Shown one piece after another: positions 5,328-10,666 of a stretch of 10,666 nucleotides of DNA (its first letter is position 1; every line of letters starts with the position of its first letter). Position numbers and translations under genes: made by a program. Location: NCBI GenBank assembly GCA_934667175.1, contig CAKULN010000075.1, forward strand, positions 1-10,666, written 5' to 3'. Source of the stretch: an uncultured Bacteroidales bacterium (GTDB taxonomy: Bacteria; Bacteroidota; Bacteroidia; Bacteroidales; UBA932). The notes beneath the pieces were generated by a model. That model was not told where the DNA came from. It saw only the letters and a list, made by a program, of their open reading frames with translations, and ran no database searches.

Positions 5328-7298
5328 TTAACAATTAATTATACTATCTACGAATATAGTCAGGGACAGCATGTCGGCGCTTCCGCCGGGCGAGATGTTC
5401 TCCCTGATAAAAACCTTGTTCAAAGACGACATCTCGGCCTCACTGAAGTCTTCCAGAAGCCTTGCGGCCTCGGACTTGGCGCGGGCGAGTCCCTCCGCTC
5501 CCCTTCTGTGGAGAATGTTGGTGTCGTCAAGAGTCGTCATTATGTGAAGCAGGGTCTTGTGACAGCGGTACGGATCGCTTTCCAAACTGCGGTAGTATGG
5601 CAGCCAGTCCTCGAACAGTTCTGGATATGCCGCACGGGCGTTCCCAAGAGCGCCGCCGACCTTGAAACTTCTCTTCGCCTCGGCTCCGTGCGTACCTTGG
5701 GCGAGCGGAATCTCAGATGCGACGCGGGACACAAGTTCCTTAAATGAATATGCAGACACAGATCCTGTTGTCGATGCCAGGTAGGAAGCCACCGCAACGG
5801 AAAGGCCGATGCAGAATAGAGCTCCTTTGTGGGTGTTCACTCCGCTGGTGGCTTTCAGCATGGCTTTTTCAGCCTCAATGCCGATTTCTTTTATCTTGGC
5901 CGGATCTATGTCTTTTGCGGACTCCACGACCAGTCTTGTCAGATAAGGTCTTAATGCTGAGATGCTTTTGGACATCAGAGTATAATCCATGTCTTTGTGG
6001 GCGCCGTTGTCCAGCTTGTCCACAAGACCCGGTTTCGGGGTTGTGTCGAGTTCCATCCGCAGCGCACGCTCAGCTAGATCCGCCACCAAGTAAGGGATGG
6101 TGGATTCGGGAATATATTCCATCGCCTCTTTGAGGTCGCCTTTGTCCAAGGCCTGCCTCAACGATGTGGCGCTGATCGGCTTGCCGTTCTGCTCAAGTCT
6201 TGGAATTTCAATGAAATCTATTCCGGCTGGACGGTGCGCTTCGACAGGCTCAGCGACCGTGGTTCGGCTAAGCTCACCAACCGTGGTTCGGCTAGGCTCA
6301 CCAACCGGACCCTGAGCCTGCCGAAGGGTCGTCGCTTCGACAAGCTCAGCGACCGGAGAAATTGGCTCAGCGACCACGGATGTATGCTCAGGATCCGATA
6401 CCTTTCGGTCACTGAGCCTGTCGAAGTGACCACTCTTCGCAGTGACCAAGGTTCTCGGCAAGATCTCCGCCATCAGCTCGTTGTATCGACGGGTTAGCGC
6501 ATCCTCCGGCTCGCTGCCGGCAAAACGCACCGTACCCCCAAGTGGCTTAGCGATGTGGTTCACGAACAAATCCAGATCAAGGGCGATCTGAGTGTCCGTG
6601 GCATCATCCAATTTCTTTAAGAAATATGTCGGGAAAGTCGCCGCCGAGATGGCGTAGTCACTGCCCTCACAGACGATCACATTGTCAAGTCCGGCACAAC
6701 CGGCCTCGATCATCGCCTTTCTCTCAGCGTAGGAGAAACGCGAGCGATCTTCCTTAACGACAATCACATAGAGATTGTCCACTTGCGAGGCGGCCTGCTC
6801 AATCAGCCAGCGATGCCCTTTCGTGAACGGATTGGCGTTCATCACAATCGCACCGTTCCTGCCCGTACGGGCAAGCGAAGCCAAATACCTCTCGTACTCC
6901 GATAGCCCTCCCCTGCCGTTCTCCATCAGAACAGCCTTCGGCGCAGACGCAAGCAACGAGAACCCGAGGCTTTTGAATATTCCCACGTTCTCCGGCTTGG
7001 TGAAAGCCTTGACCGACTCCCGGCCATCTTCACGGCCAAGAGCGATCAGACGGGACACAAGAATATTCATAAGCCCTTCGCTTCGAGCGGCTTCCGACAC
7101 AGCAACGCACTTGATGACATTGCCGTCAAGTCCGCCTCCCGCAAGGATTTCGTCTCCGTCCTCGTCTCGGCTGATGACAACATAGCGGTCCAGCGGGGCG
7201 AGTCTGAGTCCATTGGCGGAGAGGAAAGCCTCAACCCGTCTCCGGACAGAGTTCAGCGACAGCGGAACCTCGCTTATGTAGTGACGGTTATCGCACAT
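5328..7298 (-). CDS. Fused citrate lyase ligase (CitC) and triphosphoribosyl-dephospho-CoA synthase (CitG)
   Basis: This 656-aa protein serves citrate lyase maturation. Residues about 25-130 form a GNAT-like domain (VIKCVAVSEAARSEGLMN). Residues about 146-385 are the CitC nucleotidyltransferase, with NANPFTKGH (154-162) and ISATSLR (376-382); CitC acetylates the prosthetic group of CitD using ATP and acetate. Residues about 405-656 are CitG, with TPKPGLVDKLDNGAHKDMD (420-438), SGVNTHKGALF, DDTNILHRRG (591-600) and SPGGSADML; CitG makes 2'-(5''-triphosphoribosyl)-3'-dephospho-CoA from ATP and dephospho-CoA. About 70 residues (roughly 285-356) have no place in CitC and are translated REP-like repeats. 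The start overlaps citX by 11 nt, and the next gene begins 36 nt after the stop. CitC and CitG are usually separate proteins; the fusion known to me is CitX-CitG, as in Haemophilus. The reading frame is intact throughout. Confidence 0.92.
   Translation of the reverse strand: MCDNRHYISEVPLSLNSVRRRVEAFLSANGLRLAPLDRYVVISRDEDGDEILAGGGLDGNVIKCVAVSEAARSEGLMNILVSRLIALGREDGRESVKAFTKPENVGIFKSLGFSLLASAPKAVLMENGRGGLSEYERYLASLARTGRNGAIVMNANPFTKGHRWLIEQAASQVDNLYVIVVKEDRSRFSYAERKAMIEAGCAGLDNVIVCEGSDYAISAATFPTYFLKKLDDATDTQIALDLDLFVNHIAKPLGGTVRFAGSEPEDALTRRYNELMAEILPRTLVTAKSGHFDRLSDRKVSDPEHTSVVAEPISPVAELVEATTLRQAQGPVGEPSRTTVGELSRTTVAEPVEAHRPAGIDFIEIPRLEQNGKPISATSLRQALDKGDLKEAMEYIPESTIPYLVADLAERALRMELDTTPKPGLVDKLDNGAHKDMDYTLMSKSISALRPYLTRLVVESAKDIDPAKIKEIGIEAEKAMLKATSGVNTHKGALFCIGLSVAVASYLASTTGSVSAYSFKELVSRVASEIPLAQGTHGAEAKRSFKVGGALGNARAAYPELFEDWLPYYRSLESDPYRCHKTLLHIMTTLDDTNILHRRGAEGLARAKSEAARLLEDFSEAEMSSLNKVFIRENISPGGSADMLSLTIFVDSIINC
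6231..6446. repeat. Cluster of REP-like repeats inside citC-citG
   Basis: At least five related units lie here. Direct ones are at 6237-6259, 6260-6283, 6284-6307 and 6331-6355, and inverted ones are at 6308-6330 and 6407-6431, with fragments around 6363-6376. The units at 6260 and 6284 are a 24-bp tandem duplication differing at one base. Because 24 is divisible by three the frame is kept, and the protein shows an eight-residue repeat (GEPSRTTV, GELSRTTV). The translated pieces VAELVEATTLRQAQGP and VAEPVEA are the peptides expected when this repeat type is read through. Confidence 0.85.
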
Positions 7299-7791
7299 AG
7301 GCCTCGATCATTTCGTCTATCTTAGCCGTCAATTCAGCCATCGTGTGAGTTCGGTTGCGCATGCAGAAGCAAGCCTCGTTGTCACAGACAAGGCACTTCC
7401 TCGGACTTAGACCGATTGACTCTCTCGAAACGGGAACTCCGGCAGTGTCAATCACATCCAAATCGAAAAGACGGCCGAGAGGATGCGTGTCCTCAATCCG
7501 GCACGTCTCACGTTTGGCTTCCTCGTTGGTAAGAGGGGTGACAAGATAGGCCTCGTAACCGGTCGGCAGATCACGGAGTTCCAACTTCAGCATCGAACTT
7601 CCGAATGCCGAGACCAAAGCCGTGACGGCTGCCTGGGCGACAACAAGGGATTGCAGATTACGCTTGACCTTGCCCGGCATTATGACCGTAAGGCAAACCA
7701 GAGTCTTTCCAGGGTAGCTTTTCAGCAGTTCCTTCTGGAAAGAAGCCCGTTCCTCACGACTTGCCAGCAGATGGTCAAGCGTAATCTCCAT
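7288..7791 (-). CDS. citX: Apo-citrate lyase phosphoribosyl-dephospho-CoA transferase
   Basis: CitX transfers the phosphoribosyl-dephospho-CoA group made by CitG onto a serine of CitD, giving holo-acyl carrier protein. The protein is 167 aa from the ATG at 7791, a normal length. Family features are MPGKVKRN (38-45), THPLGRLFDLDVID (102-115), SRESIGLSPRKCL (122-134) and NRTHTMAEL near the end. Four cysteines spaced C-x2-C-x4-C-x-C (133, 136, 141, 143) could bind a metal, as in other CitX proteins. A TTG two codons upstream (7795-7797) is possible, but the ATG fits the family start. The gene overlaps citC-citG by 11 nt and lies 80 nt after citF, the largest gap within the citrate lyase genes. 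No Shine-Dalgarno sequence stands directly before the ATG. Confidence 0.93.
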   Translation of the reverse strand: MEITLDHLLASREERASFQKELLKSYPGKTLVCLTVIMPGKVKRNLQSLVVAQAAVTALVSAFGSSMLKLELRDLPTGYEAYLVTPLTNEEAKRETCRIEDTHPLGRLFDLDVIDTAGVPVSRESIGLSPRKCLVCDNEACFCMRNRTHTMAELTAKIDEMIEAYVR

Positions 7792-7840
7792 AAACAAGAA
7801 TCTATCTAATAATCAGAAGCAGTTTGACTTGATAATTTCT

Positions 7841-7847
7841 CCTCCTT
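7841..7847 (-). promoter_or_regulatory. Orphan Shine-Dalgarno-like sequence in the citF-citX gap
   Basis: AAGGAGG, the same string that precedes citF, occurs on the minus strand 49 nt before the citX ATG. No ATG, GTG or TTG follows at a usable distance. It may be chance, a pausing or stabilising site, or what remains of an earlier gene start. Confidence 0.35.
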
Positions 7848-7871
7848 AAAGGGAATCTTCAATAAATCAAA

Positions 7872-9407
7872 TTAGTCTTCGATGTTCATTATGACATCCA
7901 TGACGGAGCCGTCACGGTTCATCACGACTCCCACAACCTTGTCTCCGAACGGAAGCGGATCAGGAACACCGATGGACTTGAGGGCCAGTTTCTTAAGGTC
8001 ATGAATATCCACGATCTTCAAGCCGGCCTCCTTCAGGCGCTCGGCGATCTCAGGACGACGAGGATTGACAGCGATGCCATATTCAGTGACAACGACATCG
8101 ACTGTCGAGCCAGGAGTGATGAGGGTTGTGACCTCGTCCACCACGCAAGGGATGCGTCCGCGCATCAGAGGGCAGACAATGATTGAGAGAGCCGAGTCAG
8201 CCGCTGTGTCAGGGTGTCCGCCGACAGCGCCCCGGATGACTCCATCGCTGCCCACAAGCACATTGACATTGAAGTTGACATCCACCTCAAGAGCCGAGAG
8301 GATGACAATGTCGAGATAGTGGACGGCTGATCCAGGCTCGTCCGCACTGGCATATTCATTGGCGGAGACTCCCTTGTGGAACGGGTCGTTCTTGATGGAT
8401 TCGGCGGCCACGCGGTCGAATGACTGGACGTCGATGAGACGCTCGATAAGGCCTTCCTCGTGCATCTTGACCATGTGGGCGGTGATTCCTCCGAGCGCGA
8501 AGCTGGAATGGATGCCCCTCTTGATCATTTCCTCACGAATATACTTGACCGCGGCAAGAGAAGCTCCGCCGGATCCGGTCTGGATCGAGAAACCTTCCTT
8601 GAAATAGCCGCTGTTGACGATGACCTTGGCCGCGTTCATGGCGAGCAGGATGTCACGAGGGTTCTTGGTGTCGCGGATGGCTCCGGAAGAAATCTTGGAG
8701 GAATCACCGACAGAGTCCACGAGGACAACATAGTCCACATCGTGCTCGGAAATCGAGTTCGGAGTGTTCGGATAATCAACGAGATCGTCGGTGATGATCA
8801 CAACCTTGTCAGCGTACTGGGCGTCAGGCTTGGCGTAGCCGAGGGATCCGCAGATGGACTTGGCGTGGTCGGAGCGGGAGTAACCGCTGGCGTTGCCGGC
8901 AGGGTCGCTGGAAGAGGCTCCAAGGAAAGCGACATCAATGTGGAGATCTCCGTTGGCTATGGCGCTTCCACGTCCACCGTGACTGCGGAACACAACCGGC
9001 TCCTCCATCAGACCGTGAGAAATCTCCTTGGCGAGTTCTCCACGAAGTCCTGAGGTCGAGATCTTTGTGATCACCCCGTTCTTGATGTGGTCGATCAGCG
9101 GGGCATGAACGTCCGAAAGGCTGGATGCAGCGAGGTGGAGATTCTTGAACCCCATCTCGGCCAGTTTGCCCACGACCATATTCACAACCTTGTCTCCGCC
9201 TCTGAAATGGTGGTGGAAAGATATTGTCATTCCGTCCTTGAGGCCGCTGAGCCTGATGGCATCCTCAAGCGTGACCACCTTTGACTGAACCTTCTGGAGA
9301 TCCTTGCGGAATGTAGTGTTCTTCGGGGTCTCTCCTGAATACACCTTCTTTCCCATCGCGGCTGCCGCCTTACCTACAAGCGCAGCCCTTTCCTTTATAT
9401 TACTCAT
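7872..9407 (-). CDS. citF: Citrate lyase alpha subunit (citrate CoA-transferase)
   Basis: CitF swaps acetate on the acyl carrier protein for citrate, releasing acetate and giving citryl-ACP. It works in the cytoplasmic CitDEF complex. The 511-aa protein is full length. Visible family features are KDLQKVQSKVVTLEDAI (about 35-51), the glycine-rich MTISFHHHFRGGDKVVNMV (60-78), AFLGASSSDPAGNASG (160-175), the GSGGASLAAVKY motif (278-289), FALGGIT, and TEYGIAVNPRRPEIAERLK (441-459). It ends in MNRDGSVMDV (496-505), like the DGS-V-DV end of other CitF proteins. The start overlaps the citE stop by 8 nt and is preceded by AAGGAGG with a 6-nt spacer, the only clear Shine-Dalgarno sequence before a gene in this window. 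Confidence 0.97.
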   Translation of the reverse strand: MSNIKERAALVGKAAAAMGKKVYSGETPKNTTFRKDLQKVQSKVVTLEDAIRLSGLKDGMTISFHHHFRGGDKVVNMVVGKLAEMGFKNLHLAASSLSDVHAPLIDHIKNGVITKISTSGLRGELAKEISHGLMEEPVVFRSHGGRGSAIANGDLHIDVAFLGASSSDPAGNASGYSRSDHAKSICGSLGYAKPDAQYADKVVIITDDLVDYPNTPNSISEHDVDYVVLVDSVGDSSKISSGAIRDTKNPRDILLAMNAAKVIVNSGYFKEGFSIQTGSGGASLAAVKYIREEMIKRGIHSSFALGGITAHMVKMHEEGLIERLIDVQSFDRVAAESIKNDPFHKGVSANEYASADEPGSAVHYLDIVILSALEVDVNFNVNVLVGSDGVIRGAVGGHPDTAADSALSIIVCPLMRGRIPCVVDEVTTLITPGSTVDVVVTEYGIAVNPRRPEIAERLKEAGLKIVDIHDLKKLALKSIGVPDPLPFGDKVVGVVMNRDGSVMDVIMNIED

Positions 9408-10293
9408 AAACTTCCTCCTTTGTTAATATGCCCGAAGCAATTGCAAGGTCAATGGTGCGCTGCGCCCTGATGACGACAGGACGGTCAACCATCTTTCCGT
9501 TCACAGCGATGACACCAGAGCCGCGTTTCTCGGCCTCCTTGATGGCTGCGAGAATCTTCTTGGCCTTTTCTATGGCCTTCTCGGTCGGTGCGAACACCTC
9601 GTTCACGATCTGGATCTGACGAGGATTGATGATGGACTTGCCGTCGAATCCGAGGGTTTTGATGAGTTCGACCTCCTTGCGGAAAGTCTCCATGTCATCG
9701 AGGTTTGAATATACCGTGTCAAGGGCGTCAATCCCGGCAGCCCTGGCTGCCACCACGATGGTCTCGCGGGCATAAAGGAGTTCGGCTCCACCCGGAGTGC
9801 GCTGCGTTTTGAGGTTGGCGCAGTAGTCCTCGGCTCCGAGGGCGATACCCATCATCCTCTTGGAGGCCTTGGCGATGGCGAAGGCGTTGCAGATACCCTC
9901 CGCGCTTTCGATGGCGGCCATCATGCGGGTTCTTCCCAGGCAGCCTATCTCTTTCTCTACTTTCTCAATCTCTGCCTCAAGCTCACGGACCTCATCTGCG
10001 GTCTCGGTCTTAGGCATGCGGATCACCTGCACACCGGCCTTGACGACAGCCTCGACATCCTTGTGGCCGTAAGGGGTGCTGAGCGGATTGATGCGGACAA
10101 CCATTTCGGTGTCACCGTAGTCTATTGATTTCAGTGCATTATAGACGAGCAAACGAGCTGCATCTTTTTCGGCCATCGTCACGGAGTCCTCCAGGTCGAG
10201 CATGATCGAGTCCGGCCCGTAGATGAAGGCATCCTGCATCATTCCGGGATTGTTGCCCGGAACGAACATCATTGTTCTTCTTAATCTTTCCAT
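9400..10293 (-). CDS. citE: Citrate lyase beta subunit (citryl-ACP lyase)
   Basis: CitE cleaves citryl-ACP into acetyl-ACP and oxaloacetate, a magnesium-dependent retro-aldol step. The 297-aa protein belongs to the HpcH/HpaI aldolase family and is a normal length. Features are RRTMMFVPGNNP (5-16), the phosphate- and metal-binding LDLEDSV (33-39 region), VVRINPLSTPYG with Arg67, RMPKTE (92-97), AAIESAEG with metal ligand Glu129, and GAEDYCANL with Asp156. GFDGKSIINPRQI (215-227) and the C-terminal helical segment are also typical. It begins 12 nt after citD and its last codons overlap citF, so the three subunits are probably translationally coupled. A related protein, CitE-like malyl-CoA lyase, is unlikely because citD and citF are adjacent. 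Confidence 0.97.
   Translation of the reverse strand: MERLRRTMMFVPGNNPGMMQDAFIYGPDSIMLDLEDSVTMAEKDAARLLVYNALKSIDYGDTEMVVRINPLSTPYGHKDVEAVVKAGVQVIRMPKTETADEVRELEAEIEKVEKEIGCLGRTRMMAAIESAEGICNAFAIAKASKRMMGIALGAEDYCANLKTQRTPGGAELLYARETIVVAARAAGIDALDTVYSNLDDMETFRKEVELIKTLGFDGKSIINPRQIQIVNEVFAPTEKAIEKAKKILAAIKEAEKRGSGVIAVNGKMVDRPVVIRAQRTIDLAIASGILTKEEVYE
9414..9420 (-). promoter_or_regulatory. Shine-Dalgarno sequence of citF
   Basis: AAGGAGG on the minus strand lies 6 nt before the citF ATG, inside the 3' end of citE. It is notable because the other accepted genes lack one, which fits a Bacteroidota host. It supports the chosen citF start and may secure extra alpha-subunit translation. Confidence 0.6.
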
Positions 10294-10305
10294 AACTGTA
10301 GATGA

Positions 10306-10584
10306 TTATGCCCAAACATCCTTACCTGTGGCGCGCACCGCGGCCGCGGTCACCCTCGCGCGGATCGTGCAGTCACGGGCACCCTTGTCAACCGCTTTGA
10401 TGTCGGCGTCCTCAAGGCCAAATTCGGTGAGCGTCTCCTCAATGACCTTGCGGATCTGCCTGCCAAACTGTGCGGCTACAGAACTGTCGAGGTCGATGTG
10501 CAGACCTTTCGTCTCTGCCGGGGCGATCTGGATCATGATGTCACCTGACTCCAGCGTTCCGGCTACAGCGTTCTTTACTTCCAT
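10306..10584 (-). CDS. citD: Citrate lyase gamma subunit (acyl carrier protein)
   Basis: CitD is the small acyl carrier of citrate lyase and holds the phosphoribosyl-dephospho-CoA thiol arm. The 92-aa protein is complete and close to other CitD proteins in length. The N-terminal KNAVAGTLESGDIMIQIAP matches the family, and Ser13 in AGTLESGD is the expected attachment site (Ser14 in E. coli numbering). Further signatures are SSVAAQFGRQIR (34-45) and DKGARDCTIRARV (66-78). It is first in the run, with citE 12 nt downstream. The leader within the window has an inverted repeat around 10617-10631, but I found no convincing promoter, so the promoter or further operon genes may lie to the right of the window. 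Confidence 0.96.
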   Translation of the reverse strand: MEVKNAVAGTLESGDIMIQIAPAETKGLHIDLDSSVAAQFGRQIRKVIEETLTEFGLEDADIKAVDKGARDCTIRARVTAAAVRATGKDVWA

Positions 10585-10616
10585 AGCGAAATGTGCGATA
10601 AAAAAGTCATCAGTGT

Positions 10617-10631
10617 CTCTGAATATCAGAG
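10617..10631. promoter_or_regulatory. Inverted repeat upstream of citD
   Basis: CTCTGA-ATA-TCAGAG has perfect 6-bp arms and a 3-nt centre and lies 32 nt before the citD ATG. It contains one GAATAT. It could be an operator or a small leader hairpin for the citrate lyase operon, but a palindrome this short can also arise by chance. Confidence 0.3.
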
Positions 10632-10666
10632 GCGTGTTAATAATTATGTGTCAATCTTAAACAAAA

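Larger units (their letters stand above)
501..10626. repeat. Dispersed over-represented motif GAATAT / TGAATATG
   Basis: By hand I count about 35 copies of GAATAT, 17 on the plus and 18 on the minus strand, three pairs of them overlapping as palindromes at 6110-6119, 6975-6982 and 7061-7068. In 23 of them the preceding base is T, and 12 are the full octamer TGAATATG: for example 1181-1188, 2049-2056, 3323-3330, 3833-3840, 8078-8085 and 8351-8358. Copies lie in most genes, in several reading frames, and in four gaps. None lies between 3840 and 5315. Function is unknown. Confidence 0.6.

Noticed and set aside
5163..5747. Plus-strand open frame (194 codons) spanning the hydratase start and the citC-citG end
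   Set aside because: It crosses two well-supported minus-strand genes and the gap between them, and resembles no protein family.
6237..6431. Possible CRISPR array from 23-25 nt repeats
   Set aside because: The units are adjacent without unique spacers, occur in both orientations, diverge from each other and lie within an open reading frame.
6363..6447. Frameshift or pseudogene in citC-citG
   Set aside because: Although the repeat cluster looks like debris, the frame is open throughout and the conserved motifs of both domains follow in the same frame.
7792..7797. Two-codon extension of CitX from TTG
   Set aside because: An ATG follows immediately and gives the usual family start; neither has a Shine-Dalgarno sequence.
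8460..9053. Plus-strand open frame (197 codons) opposite citF
   Set aside because: It is the antisense shadow of citF, with the same Val/Gly/Asp-rich reverse-strand composition.
10640..10666. Bacteroidota promoter upstream of citD
   Set aside because: A TTTG occurs at the window edge, but the sequence 19 nt later (TATTAACA) matches the TAnnTTTG element poorly.

Overview
The window reads as a chromosomal segment of an anaerobic member of the Bacteroidota, most likely Bacteroidales. That assignment is an inference. It rests on a near-absence of Shine-Dalgarno sequences in front of most genes, a perfect TAnnTTTG-type -7 promoter element (TATATTTG) in front of the one regulator, the eukaryote-like NADP isocitrate dehydrogenase, and the general style of the proteins. 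Coding DNA is moderately GC-rich and the gaps are AT-rich. Every gene I accept lies on the minus strand.

Layout in the direction of transcription, right to left. From 10584 down to 1744 there is one tightly packed run: citD (gamma, acyl carrier), citE (beta), citF (alpha), citX, a citC-citG fusion, an aconitase-family hydratase, and NADP-dependent isocitrate dehydrogenase. Gaps and overlaps are 12 nt, -8, 80, -11, 36 and 92 nt. This looks like one operon that makes citrate lyase, its prosthetic group and the enzymes linking citrate to isocitrate and 2-oxoglutarate. No citrate transporter and no citrate synthase are present. Citrate may therefore be an internal intermediate, so that 2-oxoglutarate could be carboxylated back to citrate and split into acetate and oxaloacetate, or the reverse linkage could feed 2-oxoglutarate synthesis.

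A gene-free stretch of about 500 nt (1245-1743) follows. It carries a REP-like repeat, a perfect 19-bp-arm inverted repeat, a possible conserved non-coding element, a possible terminator and the promoter of the next gene. Then come a WYL-domain transcription regulator (1244-354), a 65-residue orphan protein (332-135) and, at the left edge, a strongly structured 86-nt segment.

The most unusual features are the following. (1) The hexamer GAATAT and its extended form TGAATATG are greatly over-represented on both strands, inside and outside genes. (2) A cluster of REP-like repeats is inserted in frame inside the CitC part of the CitC-CitG fusion and relates to the copy downstream of icd. (3) The aconitase homologue has several altered active-site positions. 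(4) The gene set itself, citrate lyase plus hydratase plus isocitrate dehydrogenase, is notable. I see no tRNA, rRNA, CRISPR array, transposase or phage gene.
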